Below, in pieces: positions 25,835 to 35,529 of a DNA stretch of 64,000 bases. The first letter of the stretch is position 1. The number at the start of each line of letters is the position of its first letter. Source of the stretch: Mycobacteriales bacterium. GTDB taxonomy: Bacteria; Actinomycetota; Actinomycetes; Mycobacteriales; Mycobacteriaceae. Made by a program: the position numbers and the translations under genes. The notes beneath the pieces are model-generated. The model saw only the letters and a program-made list of their open reading frames with translations. It had not been told where the DNA came from and did not search any database. The stretch spans positions 1 to 64,000 of the forward strand of contig DUTM01000005.1 in the NCBI GenBank assembly GCA_012842085.1. The letters run 5' to 3'.

Positions 25835-26953
25835 CTACTTCGCTAGCGGCTCGTCGCTAAAGGACTCCCATCCACCATAGTCCTCTACGAGTTCTCGATC
25901 GACCATGATGTATCCGGGGCTTTCTGGTGCCGAAGCGACTATCTTGCCGATCACTTTGAAATTAGCTGGAGGTTTGGTGGAGCAGGGGAAAGTACCGAGC
26001 AGTGCATGGTCCTCCCCTCCGTGGTAGATCCACCGTAGGAGCAGCTCTTCGGCTGTCTCGCTATCAGTGTGCTGAGCACAGAGTTCCGCCAGTCCGAAGA
26101 GTTCATCGCTAGCGGCAGCCAGGATGCCTTTCTTGTCTAGCTGCGCCTGCACCATGCCAGCTTCGGGCGGTCCCTCGTAGCGTCGCACAGAATCGGGGCA
26201 GCTTTTATCTTGACGTGCTGCGCTCTTGCTGATGATGTGGAAGAGGTTCAGCATGAGTCCGTCGGACACATCGGTCAAACTGGTGGCGCCAGCTTCCAGG
26301 GCGACGGGACCATCCTCATATGGTGGTTCTGGACACCCATAGAGGGCAGATGCGCGCTGTACTAGGTCATTCGACATGAAGTTATCCATGGAACCGAATT
26401 TTCCGCTACAGATTTCATATCCGGCGCGGGACCATCCCAGGTTGCCGGACACCGCAATGATGTCTCCGGGTTGTGCTCCGTCTTGTCTCAAAACATTTTT
26501 CTCGCCGGGAGAAAACTCGCCCGTTGCGGTAACACAAATAACGAGCTGGGGAGCCTGCGAATAGTCGCCGCCGACAATATCTGCGCCAACTTTTGCCGCT
26601 TCTTCAACGGTGCCGCGTGCTATTTCTTTGAGGGTGTTCACCGGGCAGTCTGCAGGTGCTGCTACCGCCACCACGAATCCAGTTGGGCGCGCCCCCATGG
26701 CCACAATGTCGGCCGCATTTTGGGCGATGGCGCGTCGTCCCACGTGAAACGGTTCCACCCAGTCCAGGTTGAAGTGATTTCCTTCCACCAAGATATCGGT
26801 GCACACCACAGCTTTTTCGTCGTTTGCAGAAACGACAGCGGCGTCATCCCCTGGTCCCAAAATGGTTGTTTCGCAGCTCGGGCACTGTGAGACAGCCTCA
26901 ATAATTGCTTTCTCTCCGTAGTCCGAAATCGCGATGTCTTGAGATGCACCCAT
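25835..26953 (-). CDS. thiL: Thiamine-monophosphate kinase
   Basis: Phosphorylates thiamin monophosphate to thiamin diphosphate, the last step of cofactor synthesis. The AIR-synthase-like fold shows GDDAAVV near 40, [26 protein letters not shown]-type metal/substrate motifs (about 65-90) and GGDYSQAP. Starts at ATG 26953 or GTG 26962; GGAAGG lies between the ideal spacing of both, so the exact start is open. At about 372 residues it is slightly longer than usual because of an insert around 215-270 with a Cys/Asp-rich loop. Confidence 0.93.
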   Translation of the reverse strand: MGASQDIAISDYGEKAIIEAVSQCPSCETTILGPGDDAAVVSANDEKAVVCTDILVEGNHFNLDWVEPFHVGRRAIAQNAADIVAMGARPTGFVVAVAAPADCPVNTLKEIARGTVEEAAKVGADIVGGDYSQAPQLVICVTATGEFSPGEKNVLRQDGAQPGDIIAVSGNLGWSRAGYEICSGKFGSMDNFMSNDLVQRASALYGCPEPPYEDGPVALEAGATSLTDVSDGLMLNLFHIISKSAARQDKSCPDSVRRYEGPPEAGMVQAQLDKKGILAAASDELFGLAELCAQHTDSETAEELLLRWIYHGGEDHALLGTFPCSTKPPANFKVIGKIVASAPESPGYIMVDRELVEDYGGWESFSDEPLAK

Positions 26954-27018
26954 AAGACTCACAACCTTCCCGATGTGCAGTTAATAAGGACGTTCTATAC
27001 CTTTAACTTTATCGAGAA

Positions 27019-28125
27019 CTAGGCTTTATGACGGGAGATTTCAGTTTCTATAAGGGTAGAGATTAATTCTGGGTAGGAAACACCGGTCTGTATCCACATT
27101 TGGGGATACATAGAGATCGAAGTGAATCCAGGGAAAGTATTTATCTCATTGATGATGGGGCCTTCCTCAGTGAGGAAAAAGTCCACTCGCGCAAGTCCTT
27201 TCGCGTCAACTGCTAAGAACGCCTGCACAGCGATGTCGCGCACTTGGTCGCTGAGCTCTGCAGGAACGTCAGCAGGAAGATCGACGCTAATAACATCATC
27301 CAAATACTTGGTGTCGAAGTCGTAAAAGCTGTCTTCCCCTTCCGCCTTATTCTTGTCGGCGGGTGGAAGTTTAATTTCAGCTATTTCTGATGCGGCAATC
27401 TTGCCATCGGGGAATTCCAAAACCCCGCATTCCACTTCGCGGCCTTCGACAGCAGCTTCAACAACGACCTTGGGATCACATTCTCGCGCGATCTTGATGG
27501 CGTCTTCTAGGTCTTCCCACTTGCTCACTTTGGTGATGCCAATTGAGGAACCTCCACGGGCGGGTTTCACAAAAAGTGGCAAACCCAGCAGTTCGCGGTG
27601 ACAATCCTCTAAGGTTTCCGTACCAGGTCGCAGAACAACCTGTTTGCCGATGGGCAAACCTGCTGATCCCAAAACGATTTTGGTGAACTCTTTATCCATG
27701 GAGTTGGCGGAAGCGACAACACCACATCCGACGTAAGGCACCCCGGCAAGTTCAAAAAGTCCCTGAATGGTGCCGTCCTCCCCATTGGGGCCGTGCAAAA
27801 CCGGCAACACCACGTCGACTACTGCAGCTGTTTTACCTGCATTTTCGCCTTCGGTATAAACTATTTCGCCACGCCGCTTGGCGTCGAAAGAAAGTGCCAC
27901 TCCCCGGCCGTCAACTGGCTCAACTGTCGGAAGCGTGCGCCCATGTTGCGATAATTTGTCGAGATCTCCGTCTCCTAAATACCAGCCTCCCTCTTTCGTA
28001 ATACCGATAGGGATGACTGTGTACTGTTCCATCTGTTGCATAATGCTCGCGGCAGAAATGCACGAAATGGAATGTTCAGGGCTGTTACCACCGTAAATGA
28101 CGGCGACCGTAGTGGACTTAGACAT
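27019..28125 (-). CDS. ddl: D-alanine--D-alanine ligase
   Basis: Makes the D-Ala-D-Ala dipeptide of peptidoglycan. The 368-residue ATP-grasp protein has GGNSPEHSISCISA at 13-26, the substrate Glu in this stretch, the glycine-rich ATP loop KPARGGSSIGITK near 190, and the metal-binding end INEINTFPGFTSISMYP near 330. ATG 28125 lacks a good Shine-Dalgarno sequence, and TAGTTT six bases upstream suggests a leaderless message. It is the first gene of the minus-strand run through thiL, ung and recG. Confidence 0.97.
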   Translation of the reverse strand: MSKSTTVAVIYGGNSPEHSISCISAASIMQQMEQYTVIPIGITKEGGWYLGDGDLDKLSQHGRTLPTVEPVDGRGVALSFDAKRRGEIVYTEGENAGKTAAVVDVVLPVLHGPNGEDGTIQGLFELAGVPYVGCGVVASANSMDKEFTKIVLGSAGLPIGKQVVLRPGTETLEDCHRELLGLPLFVKPARGGSSIGITKVSKWEDLEDAIKIARECDPKVVVEAAVEGREVECGVLEFPDGKIAASEIAEIKLPPADKNKAEGEDSFYDFDTKYLDDVISVDLPADVPAELSDQVRDIAVQAFLAVDAKGLARVDFFLTEEGPIINEINTFPGFTSISMYPQMWIQTGVSYPELISTLIETEISRHKA

Positions 28126-28131
28126 AGTTTT

Positions 28132-28137
28132 AAACTA
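28132..28137 (-). promoter_or_regulatory. -10 box of a predicted leaderless promoter (ddl)
   Basis: TAGTTT on the minus strand fits TANNNT and ends exactly six bases before ATG 28125. No -35 consensus is evident. Confidence 0.5.
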
Positions 28138-28232
28138 CCTGTTGTGGAATGGTTTAGACCAGTTTACATTCAGGCCTGTTATTTCAGCTGCCGACAAGTT
28201 TAAACTTGGTAGTGATCCAGAAAGGTTAATGC

Positions 28233-29219
28233 ATGCTCCCAGTTTCTCCCACCCCTGCCACTTCGGATGCCCCCAAAAAGTGGTTTACCCAAACTATCGA
28301 CGCTCGTAATGAGCGGGAGTGTGACATTCTCGCGGCGGGTGCGGTGGTGTGGCGCAAAACCACGGAGGGCGAAATTGAAGTACTTCTCGAACATCGCCCC
28401 AACTATGACGATTGGTCGCTGCCGAAAGGGAAACTCGACTCCGGAGAATCTCCCCTTTTAGCGGCAGTACGCGAGATCTATGAGGAAACTGGCTACCATG
28501 TGCGGCTCGGCAAGTTTTTGCGCCGCATCCACTACCCCAACTCCCGTAAGAACGTTGAAAAAGTGGTTTATTTTTGGTCGGCAGAAGCAGTCGGCGGCGA
28601 ATTTGTTCCCAATGGCGAGGTCGATAAAGTCGCTTGGGTATCGGTCGAGAAAGCACTGACCAAAACCGACTACTCCACCGATGTGAAGGTTTTGAAGCGC
28701 TTCTCGCAGATCGATCCGACTTGGCATCCTCTAGTCTTGGTGCGCCATGCGCGTGCCGGGGTGCGGGAAAACACTCTGGAAGATGTCCTTCGCCCACTTG
28801 ACCCCATTGGACGGCAGCAGGCGGGACTGATTGCGGATACTGCGAAAGCCTACGGGATTACGAGCATCTATACGGCAGATCGTGTGCGGTGCGAACAGAC
28901 TGTTATTCCAGCCGCTCGGTTGCTTAATCTTCCGCTCAAAATCGCGCGGGTTCTCTCCGAGGAATCCTATTTGGTGCATCCCGACGACACGCATGTTTTT
29001 TGGCATCACCTGTGCGAAAAGTCGCTAAATGGGGAACTCCCCCTTGTGTGTTCACAAGGAGGAGTTATTCCACATATCTTGAGCCATGAAGTTGCTGTTA
29101 GTTCCCTTGAATTGGAATCGACCAAAACTAAAAAAGGTGGAACCAGAATTCTGTTTTATGACGACAAAGGGATTCTAAAGGCAGTGGATTACCTACCTAG
29201 TCCACTACCAGTTCGCTAA
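28233..29219 (+). CDS. mutT1: MutT1-type Nudix hydrolase with histidine phosphatase domain
   Basis: Two-domain housecleaning enzyme; the mycobacterial MutT1 removes 8-oxo-GTP/dGTP-type nucleotides and diadenosine polyphosphates. The 328-residue protein has an N-terminal Nudix domain (about 30-165) with the complete box GESPLLAAVREIYEETGY, and a C-terminal phosphoglycerate-mutase-like domain (about 170-328) whose catalytic RHG motif reads VRHARAG. GAAAGG lies eight bases before ATG 28233. It is convergent with hupB, as in M. tuberculosis, but gpsA, cofC and ppk1 of that locus are missing here. Confidence 0.93.
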   Translation: MLPVSPTPATSDAPKKWFTQTIDARNERECDILAAGAVVWRKTTEGEIEVLLEHRPNYDDWSLPKGKLDSGESPLLAAVREIYEETGYHVRLGKFLRRIHYPNSRKNVEKVVYFWSAEAVGGEFVPNGEVDKVAWVSVEKALTKTDYSTDVKVLKRFSQIDPTWHPLVLVRHARAGVRENTLEDVLRPLDPIGRQQAGLIADTAKAYGITSIYTADRVRCEQTVIPAARLLNLPLKIARVLSEESYLVHPDDTHVFWHHLCEKSLNGELPLVCSQGGVIPHILSHEVAVSSLELESTKTKKGGTRILFYDDKGILKAVDYLPSPLPVR

Positions 29220-29234
29220 GAACTAATAGCCGGC

Positions 29235-29690
29235 CTACTTTTTCTTCTTGCCTTTTTTCTTGCCCTTTTTATCTTTCTTCTTGTTCTTTTTACCTGCTTT
29301 GTCGCCTTTTTTGCCTTTACCCTTTTTCTCCGCAGCGGCGACATTGGCAGCATTGGATTCGAAAGTATTCGTGGCTACTCGCTTCACCGAAATACCAGTT
29401 TCGGGAAGCTCAGCATCGCCACGCACTACAGCCCGGAAGTATTGACCTGCCCGGAACATAGGGACACGAGTAGGAGCAACCGGAACTGCCTCACCTGTGT
29501 GAGGGTTACGGGCAACGCGAGCTGCACGATCCCGACGTTCAAAAGTTCCGAATCCCATGATGGTGCCAGATTCGTCCTTCTCAACGCTCCGCACAATAAT
29601 GTCCAGAATATTTTCGAGCGCGCTGGTAGCAGTTTGCTGGTCAATGTTCATACGTCGCGACAGTTCAGCAACGATGTCCGCTTTATTCAT
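29235..29690 (-). CDS. hupB: HU-type nucleoid protein with lysine-rich tail
   Basis: DNA-bending nucleoid protein. Residues 1-90 are a normal HU fold (MNKADIVAELSRRM, GFGTFERRDRAARVARNP, PVAPTRVPMFRAG). The C-terminal 45 residues are almost entirely Lys/Gly (KKGKGKKGDKAGKKNKK type), like mycobacterial HupB and histone H1 tails. The tail here is shorter than in M. tuberculosis and lacks the PAKK-type repeats. GGAGG precedes ATG 29690. It lies between mutT1 (convergent) and leuD. Confidence 0.95.
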   Translation of the reverse strand: MNKADIVAELSRRMNIDQQTATSALENILDIIVRSVEKDESGTIMGFGTFERRDRAARVARNPHTGEAVPVAPTRVPMFRAGQYFRAVVRGDAELPETGISVKRVATNTFESNAANVAAAEKKGKGKKGDKAGKKNKKKDKKGKKKGKKKK

Positions 29691-29861
29691 TATTCCTCCA
29701 CGGGAGTGAACCCTGACTTGGGTTGCGTGGTTAGCATTTCACATAGCGTTTTCAATGATGGTCAACTTAACAGAACAAATGTCCAATTAGAAAATACCGA
29801 GAAATGGAACTGTTTAAAAGCCTGTTGCCAAAACTACTCTCAGCAGTACCGTGTCAGAAAC

Positions 29862-30449
29862 TTACCTAGTCGTAGGTTTAAAAGACGGTCGTGCAGCTTC
29901 AAAATCTGCGATTTTTTCTTCTTCCCGAAGTGTCAAGCTGATGTCATCCAGCCCTTCCAGAAGGCGCCACCGCGTATAGTCATCAATCTCAAATGGCACT
30001 GTGATCTGCCCAGCAGTAACTGTCCGGTCTATCAGACTGACAGTTACGTCCATGCCCGGGTTAGCTTCCACAGTCTCCCACAGTTTTTCAATGTCCTGCT
30101 GCTCGACTACACCAGCAACTAAGCCGGCTTTAGAAGAGTTGCCGCGGAAAATGTCGGCAAACCGAGACGACAACACAACTTTAAATCCATAGTCCATCAA
30201 GGCCCATACCGCATGTTCGCGCGACGATCCGGTACCAAAGTCCGGTCCGGCGATCAGGATGCTGCCATCCCGGTAGGCATCTTGATTGAGAATGAAGTCG
30301 TCATCGTTGCGCCACGCCGCAAAAAGTCCGTCTTCAAAACCGGTACGGGAAACGCGTTTCAGAAAAACAGCGGGAATAATCTGGTCGGTGTCAACATTGG
30401 AGCGGCGCAATGGTACTGCGACGCCCGTGTGAGTTTTAAAGGGTTCCAT
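29862..30449 (-). CDS. leuD: 3-isopropylmalate dehydratase small subunit
   Basis: Small subunit of isopropylmalate isomerase in leucine synthesis, completing the active site formed with LeuC. The 195-residue protein has [15 protein letters not shown] near 15-29, [17 protein letters not shown] near 69-85 and the C-terminal basic end. It follows leuC by 40 bases and is doubtless in the same transcript. Length is typical. Confidence 0.97.
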   Translation of the reverse strand: MEPFKTHTGVAVPLRRSNVDTDQIIPAVFLKRVSRTGFEDGLFAAWRNDDDFILNQDAYRDGSILIAGPDFGTGSSREHAVWALMDYGFKVVLSSRFADIFRGNSSKAGLVAGVVEQQDIEKLWETVEANPGMDVTVSLIDRTVTAGQITVPFEIDDYTRWRLLEGLDDISLTLREEEKIADFEAARPSFKPTTR

Positions 30450-30489
30450 TGTAGTACCTCTTCAGTTACGGTCGGATGAAAGTCGGGGG

Positions 30490-31935
30490 TTATCGGTCTA
30501 GCGTCGGCAAGTCGGCGGGAGCTGCGAGTTTTCCAACTACCGCAGAGGCGGCAGCAACAGCTGGGCTCACCAAATGTGTCCGGGAGCCCTTACCCTGTCG
30601 ACCTTCAAAGTTGCGGTTAGAGGTAGATGCAGACCGGTCGCCGGGCTCCATAATGTCGGGGTTCATGCCCAGGCACATGGAACAGCCGGGGTTGCGCCAT
30701 TCCGCTCCGGCGTCTTCAAAGACCTTGTCCAGTCCTTCTTTTTCAGCTTGCAGTTTCACTAAGCCAGAGCCAGGAACTACCAGCATGCGAACTCCGTCAG
30801 CCACTTTCCGACCGCGTAACACTTCTGCGGCTGCCCGTAGGTCTTCCATACGGCCATTGGTGCAGGAGCCCACAAAAACGGTGTTGATCGCGATGTCGCG
30901 CAGCGGCATACCTGCTTCCAGGTCCATGTAGTCCAGTGCCTTTTCACAGGCCAGGCGCAGTGACTCGTCTGCAAAGTCGTTCGGGGACGGGACGACATCA
31001 GACAGTGGTGCACCTTGCCCCGGGTTGGTACCCCAGGTGACATAAGGCTCGATGGCGGAACCGTCAATTACGACTTCCTTGTCGAAGGTAGCGCCCTCAT
31101 CTGTGCGCAGTTCCTTCCACGCCGCTACTGCCTTATCCCACTCCTCTCCCTTGGGAGCATGGGTACGGCCCTTAATGTAGGCGAAGGTAGTCTCGTCTGG
31201 CGCTACCATGCCCGCACGGGCACCAGCTTCGATGCTCATGTTGCACACCGTCATGCGGTTTTCCATGGAGAGTTTTTCAATGACAGGACCACGATATTCG
31301 ATAACGTGTCCCTGACCTCCAGCAGTGCCGATTTCCGCAATGATCGCCAAGATGACGTCTTTGGCAGTCACTCCCGGCTGGAGTTCACCAGTTACCGTCA
31401 CCGCCATAGTTTTGAACGGACGCAGCGGCAGGGTCTGGGTGGCCATGACGTGTTCAACTTCGGAGGTACCAATGCCAAAGGCGAGAGCTCCGAAAGCGCC
31501 ATGGGTGGAGGTGTGCGAGTCACCGCAAACAATGGTCATTCCCGGCTGGGTGAGACCCATTTGCGGCCCCATAACGTGAACTACACCCTGGTTGGGATCA
31601 CCCATGGGGTAGAGCTTGACGCCAAATTCTTCACAGTTTTTGTGCAGCGCATCGAGTTGCGCACGAGAGGTTGGGTCTTCCACTTCTCCGTCTTTGAGAG
31701 GGGTCGTGGGCACGTTGTGATCTTCGGTAGCCACGGTGAGATCTGGACGGCGCAGTTTGCGGCCGGCCATGCGCAGACCATCAAAGGCCTGCGGGCTGGT
31801 CACTTCATGCAGTAGGTGGAGGTCAATGTAAATGAGATCCGGCTCCCGGGCTTCGCCTTCGCCTTCTCCGCTTACTACAACATGTTGTTCCCAAACCTTC
31901 TCTGCGAGGGTTTTAGGGCCAGTTTTAATGGTCAC
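30490..31935 (-). CDS. leuC: 3-isopropylmalate dehydratase large subunit
   Basis: Aconitase-family [4Fe-4S] enzyme isomerising 2- to 3-isopropylmalate in leucine synthesis. The 481-residue protein has [14 protein letters not shown] near 137-150 and the cluster ligands in [10 protein letters not shown] and [13 protein letters not shown]. The start is GTG 31935 with AAGGGAG upstream. The 51 bases between this start and the palindrome at 31986-32006 carry the promoter and regulator site shared with the divergent iclR gene. Confidence 0.97.
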   Translation of the reverse strand: MTIKTGPKTLAEKVWEQHVVVSGEGEGEAREPDLIYIDLHLLHEVTSPQAFDGLRMAGRKLRRPDLTVATEDHNVPTTPLKDGEVEDPTSRAQLDALHKNCEEFGVKLYPMGDPNQGVVHVMGPQMGLTQPGMTIVCGDSHTSTHGAFGALAFGIGTSEVEHVMATQTLPLRPFKTMAVTVTGELQPGVTAKDVILAIIAEIGTAGGQGHVIEYRGPVIEKLSMENRMTVCNMSIEAGARAGMVAPDETTFAYIKGRTHAPKGEEWDKAVAAWKELRTDEGATFDKEVVIDGSAIEPYVTWGTNPGQGAPLSDVVPSPNDFADESLRLACEKALDYMDLEAGMPLRDIAINTVFVGSCTNGRMEDLRAAAEVLRGRKVADGVRMLVVPGSGLVKLQAEKEGLDKVFEDAGAEWRNPGCSMCLGMNPDIMEPGDRSASTSNRNFEGRQGKGSRTHLVSPAVAAASAVVGKLAAPADLPTLDR

Positions 31936-31982
31936 GATGCTGGCTCCCTTCGTTTGATCAGCAGCGTTGTCACAAGAAATGT

Positions 31983-32012
31983 TTTACATCTCACTAAATG
32001 AGATGTTATTAT
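31983..32012 (+). promoter_or_regulatory. Promoter of iclR-type regulator, predicted leaderless
   Basis: -35 TTTACA (31983-31988) and -10 TATTAT (32007-32012) are separated by 18 bases. The -10 ends six bases before ATG 32019, predicting a message that begins at the start codon. The palindrome at 31986-32006 fills the spacer. Confidence 0.75.
31986..32006. promoter_or_regulatory. Perfect palindrome, likely LtbR-type operator
   Basis: Arms ACATCTCA and TGAGATGT are separated by CTAAA. The site lies between the -35 and -10 of the regulator gene and 51 bases upstream of the leuC start, so binding would block the regulator promoter and probably act on leuCD. This fits autoregulation by the adjacent IclR-family protein. 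Confidence 0.7.
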
Positions 32013-32018
32013 CAATCT

Positions 32019-32720
32019 ATGGGAAAGTCTAGTGGAATTGGCGTACTCGACAAAACGATGCTTATTTTGAGCACCGTGGCGGAAGAACCGTGCTCTCTCA
32101 ACGAATTATGTGAACGTTCCGAGATTCCTCGCGCGACCGCACACCGCCTAGCCATCGGAATGGAAAAGCACCGCCTCCTCGCCCGCGACTCCGCTGGGCT
32201 CTGGCACCCCGGTCCCGCTTTGAGCGAGCTGGCTGCCAAATCGACCGACACTTTATTGGAAGCCGCCCAACTTGTTCTCCCCCGTCTGCGCGACATTACC
32301 GGCGAATCGGTGCAGCTCTACCGGGTCGAGGATGGCCAAAGAGTGTGTATTGCCGCTTGCGAGCCGCATACAGGATTACGCGACACAGTTCCGGTGGGAG
32401 CAGTTTTGCCACTATATGTGGGTGCCTCTTCCAAAGTGCTGGTTGCTTGGGCAGAGCCGAGCATCCAACAAAGTGTACTTTCCGAAGGTGAAATCACTGA
32501 GATGCAGCTCCGCGACACTCGTCGCCGGGGCTGGGCGCAAAGTATTGGAGAAAGAGAACCCGGTGTTGCAAGTGTTGCAGTGCCGGTAGTGGATGCACGC
32601 GGCAAAGTTATTGCCGCAGTGTCGGTCTCTGGCCCCATTGAGCGGATTTCGAAACGGCCCGCCAATCTGTGGGCAGCAGATCTAAAAACCGCCTCGAGTG
32701 TTATCACGAAGCGGCTTTAA
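32019..32720 (+). CDS. ltbR: IclR-family regulator of leucine genes (LtbR-like)
   Basis: Transcriptional regulator. The start is ATG 32019 (MGKSSGIGVLDK), giving 233 residues; an upstream in-frame start at 31998 would fall inside the palindrome. Residues 10-65 form the winged helix-turn-helix (LNELCERSEIPRATAHRLA), and about 80-233 the IclR effector domain. Divergent pairing with leuCD is conserved in Mycobacterium and Corynebacterium; the C. glutamicum counterpart LtbR represses leucine genes. The name is given by position and family, so the role is inferred. Confidence 0.88.
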   Translation: MGKSSGIGVLDKTMLILSTVAEEPCSLNELCERSEIPRATAHRLAIGMEKHRLLARDSAGLWHPGPALSELAAKSTDTLLEAAQLVLPRLRDITGESVQLYRVEDGQRVCIAACEPHTGLRDTVPVGAVLPLYVGASSKVLVAWAEPSIQQSVLSEGEITEMQLRDTRRRGWAQSIGEREPGVASVAVPVVDARGKVIAAVSVSGPIERISKRPANLWAADLKTASSVITKRL

Positions 32721-32731
32721 GCTAGCTAGTT

Positions 32732-32941
32732 TTATTCTCCTACTATGTGAACCTCTTCGGCGTGGGGGCCACGGCGCCCTTCACCGATTTCGAACTCCAC
32801 CCGCTGCTCTTCTTTCAGCGTGAGAAAACCGTCACCAACGATTTCTGAATAATGGACGAAGACGTCTGCTCCCCCATCGTCCGGGGAAATGAATCCGTAG
32901 CCTTTTTCAGAATTAAACCACTTCACGGTTCCTTGCGACAT
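32732..32941 (-). CDS. cspA: Cold-shock domain protein
   Basis: Single-stranded nucleic-acid binding protein of 69 residues, all one cold-shock domain. RNP1 is [11 protein letters not shown] and RNP2 is [15 protein letters not shown] precedes ATG 32941. It is monocistronic, convergent with the iclR gene 11 bases away. Which paralogue (constitutive or cold-induced) cannot be decided here. Confidence 0.95.
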   Translation of the reverse strand: MSQGTVKWFNSEKGYGFISPDDGGADVFVHYSEIVGDGFLTLKEEQRVEFEIGEGRRGPHAEEVHIVGE

Positions 32942-33081
32942 GTTTACACCTTTCGTTCGTTTTTCTAACCGACACAGTGCATCAATGCCACACGTGACGT
33001 TATTTCCTTACCCCCAGTACACCACAGAACTGTGCAGTGGTGTTTTTCCTGCTGGCAAACGCAGTTATCACTCCTGGACGG

Positions 33082-33477
33082 TTAGTTAGTCTTCAAAGAA
33101 TCTTTAAGTGCCAAAATCTGGTTCTCAATCTCTTTGATTGTGTCCTTAAAGACAGCATCGCTCTGCCCGGTAGGATCATCCAGATTCCAGTCAGCATCAA
33201 AGTCTTGTCCAATAAATGGACAGCCCACGTCGCATCCCATAGAAATAGCGATATCGGGTTTCGGGATGTGAGAAATGGTTTTGGAATACTGATCTCGCTC
33301 CATATCAATTCCGTACAGTTCTTTCATGATTCGCACGGCATCCTGATTGATCTGGTCCCGAACTTCCGTACCTGCTGAATAACTCTCAAAAACATCAGCG
33401 GCAAAATGTTTACCTAATGCTTCTGCTATTTGACTGCGGCAGGAGTTGTGTACACAAATAAAAGCCACTTTTTTCAT
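33082..33477 (-). CDS. arsC: Arsenate reductase-like low-molecular-weight phosphatase
   Basis: Thioredoxin-type ArsC / LMW phosphatase family. The start is ATG 33477 with GGAGG seven bases upstream, giving 131 residues. The N-terminal CX5R loop is ICVHNSCRS (Cys8, Arg14). Residues MGCDVGCPF supply the two resolving Cys, and WNLDDPTG holds the general acid Asp. The whole sequence resembles clostridial ArsC-like proteins more than mycobacterial ones. No arsR, acr3 or arsB is nearby, so it may not be part of an arsenic operon. It lies between csp and tRNA-Glu, a common site for acquired genes. Confidence 0.85.
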   Translation of the reverse strand: MKKVAFICVHNSCRSQIAEALGKHFAADVFESYSAGTEVRDQINQDAVRIMKELYGIDMERDQYSKTISHIPKPDIAISMGCDVGCPFIGQDFDADWNLDDPTGQSDAVFKDTIKEIENQILALKDSLKTN

Positions 33478-33598
33478 CACGAACCTCCACCCTTTAGCCT
33501 GATAACTATTAAACAATGAACTGCGTATCAATTAAGGCAAAAAGAAAGCCGCCTAGCCTTTCGATAGACCAGACGGCAGCATTTTGCAGCTCTTTAAG

Positions 33599-33674
33599 TG
33601 GTACCCCCAACGGGATTTGAACCCGTGTTACCGGCGTGAGAGGCCGGCGTCCTAGGCCGCTAGACGATGGGGGC
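33599..33674 (-). tRNA. tRNA-Glu (anticodon CTC)
   Basis: The minus strand folds as a complete cloverleaf: acceptor GCCCCCA with TGGGGGT, discriminator A, and a genomically encoded CCA. The anticodon stem-loop reads GCCGG-CCTCTCA-CGCC with CTC, which reads GAG. The T-loop is GGTTCAAATCC. It lies 99 bases downstream of tRNA-Gln. Confidence 0.95.
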
Positions 33675-33773
33675 CTAATCAACACTCAGTCGAAACTGAG
33701 CGCTTCAGAAGTTTAACTGATCAGGCGTCAATCACCAAAAGTAATCTCTGACTTTTCATATTAAAACTCTGAG

Positions 33774-33845
33774 CTGGCCTACCAGGACTCGAACCTAGAA
33801 CGACTGAACCAGAATCAGCTGTGTTGCCAATTACACCATAGGCCA
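33774..33845 (-). tRNA. tRNA-Gln (anticodon CTG)
   Basis: Minus-strand cloverleaf with acceptor TGGCCTA/TAGGCCA, discriminator G and no encoded CCA. The anticodon loop TTCTGGT carries CTG, which reads CAG. The T-arm has GGTTCGAGTCC. It lies downstream of gltX, whose product would charge it with Glu before GatCAB amidation. Confidence 0.95.
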
Positions 33846-33942
33846 TCACGATCTAACGACCGGACTTAAAAAGGTTACCATTAAGCAACCCCAAAACACC
33901 AAACAAGCAGTTCAAAGGACTAAACGAGAGGTGTTTAAGTGT

Positions 33943-35448
33943 TTACTGTTGTACTGGTTCGGGTTCCCATTCCAGCGCCGCAGCCAAACGCTGCAACGTG
34001 AGTTCCTTCCCCAACATTTCGCAAGACTCGAAAAGAGGAGGTGAAATGTGGGTTCCTGTTACCGATACTCGAACCGGACCGAAAGCCTTCCGCGGCTTCA
34101 GCTCCATCTTCTCAATGAGCGCGCCTTTCAGTGCTTGCTCAATATTTTCGGTCGTCCAGTCCTCTTCGGAGATGGGGGTAAGGACGTCAATAGCAGCCTG
34201 AACGACCGGTTTGGCGTCAGCTTTGAGGTTCTTCCGTCCAGACTTCTGCTGAATCTCGAAATTGTCTCCGCAGTAAAGAAACTCGAGCAGATCCCACGCA
34301 TCGGCCAACACCACGATACGGGTCTGTACGAGATCTGCAGCCATCGTGAAGATGTCTTCATCCAGCTCGTCAGGCAAAGTGGTGCCGGTTGCGGAGGGGA
34401 ATTCACGCATATAGGCATACAGCCGGTCCCGGAAGTCGCTCGGCTCCAACATGCGGATATGGTCTGCGTTGATGGCGTCGGCTTTCTTCTGGTCAAAATG
34501 TGCCGGGGCCGAGTTCACATCTTTGACATCGAAATTCTCAATGAGTTCGTCGATGGTGAAGATGTCTCGATCTGCAGAAATGCTCCATCCCAAGAGGGCT
34601 AGATAGTTCAGCAAGCCTTCCGGAATGAAACCCCGTTCGCGGTGGATGAAGAGGTTCGACTCGGGGTCGCGCTTGGACAGTTTCTTGTTGCCGGTTCCCA
34701 TCACGAAAGGTAGGTGGGCGAATTCGGGAATGTGTTTCGCTACCCCAATCCGGATCAGTGCCTCATAAAGGGCAATCTGGCGCGGAGTGGAGGGCAAAAT
34801 ATCTTCACCACGGAGCACATGGGTAACCCCCATTAGTGCATCATCCACGGGATTGACCAGAGTATACAGGGGCGAACCATCGGAGCGCGCAATAACGTAA
34901 TCCGGCACGAATTCTGATTTGAATTCGGTGTATCCGCGAACTAGGTCGTTCCACCCAATGGTTTTGTCGGGCATCCGCAAGCGAATGACAGGTTTGCGTC
35001 CTTCCGCGCGGAACGCTTCCTTCTCCTCCTCCGTGAGGTTGCGATCATAGTTGTCGTAGCCGAGCTGCGGGTCTTGCCCTTTAGCGCGACGGCGTTCTTG
35101 GACTTCTTCATTGGTGGAGAAAGCTTCGTATGCTTCACCGGCGTCAAGAAGCTGCTGCACAACATCTCGGTAGATGTCGCCGCGCATGGATTGACGATAC
35201 GGGCCGTGCGGTCCCCCAACTTGTGGGCCTTCATCCCAGTCGAGTCCCAACCATTCGAGGGCATCAATAATGGCCTGGTAGCTCTCTTCAGAGTCCCGCT
35301 GTGCGTCGGTATCTTCGATACGGAAAATCATGGTGCCGCCAGTGTGACGGGCGTACGCCCAATTGAAGAGGGCGGTGCGCACCATGCCGACGTGAGGGGT
35401 GCCGGTTGGGGAGGGACTAAAACGAACGCGTACTTCAGAAGTAGTCAT
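33943..35448 (-). CDS. gltX: Glutamyl-tRNA synthetase
   Basis: Class I synthetase charging tRNA-Glu and, as in most bacteria lacking GlnRS, probably also tRNA-Gln. The 501-residue protein has [19 protein letters not shown] with HVGM in place of HIGH, and KLSKRDPES as the KMSKS-type loop near 250. The C-terminal anticodon-binding domain spans about 330-495. It is followed by tRNA-Gln and tRNA-Glu. GatCAB subunits at 47139-51808 support the indirect Gln-tRNA route. Confidence 0.96.
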   Translation of the reverse strand: MTTSEVRVRFSPSPTGTPHVGMVRTALFNWAYARHTGGTMIFRIEDTDAQRDSEESYQAIIDALEWLGLDWDEGPQVGGPHGPYRQSMRGDIYRDVVQQLLDAGEAYEAFSTNEEVQERRRAKGQDPQLGYDNYDRNLTEEEKEAFRAEGRKPVIRLRMPDKTIGWNDLVRGYTEFKSEFVPDYVIARSDGSPLYTLVNPVDDALMGVTHVLRGEDILPSTPRQIALYEALIRIGVAKHIPEFAHLPFVMGTGNKKLSKRDPESNLFIHRERGFIPEGLLNYLALLGWSISADRDIFTIDELIENFDVKDVNSAPAHFDQKKADAINADHIRMLEPSDFRDRLYAYMREFPSATGTTLPDELDEDIFTMAADLVQTRIVVLADAWDLLEFLYCGDNFEIQQKSGRKNLKADAKPVVQAAIDVLTPISEEDWTTENIEQALKGALIEKMELKPRKAFGPVRVSVTGTHISPPLFESCEMLGKELTLQRLAAALEWEPEPVQQ

Positions 35449-35529
35449 AGTTTAGGGCTTATCGCTTTCACGAGTAGGCTGGAGTAGTCAGCGTAAAAAA
35501 CGCTGTTTCTTCTATTGTAGGAGGTGAAG

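Noticed and set aside
29691-29861. Possible promoter or leader structure between leuD and hupB
   Set aside because: A TTGACC box is present on the minus strand but no -10 lies at normal spacing, and no stable hairpin or short frame stands out.
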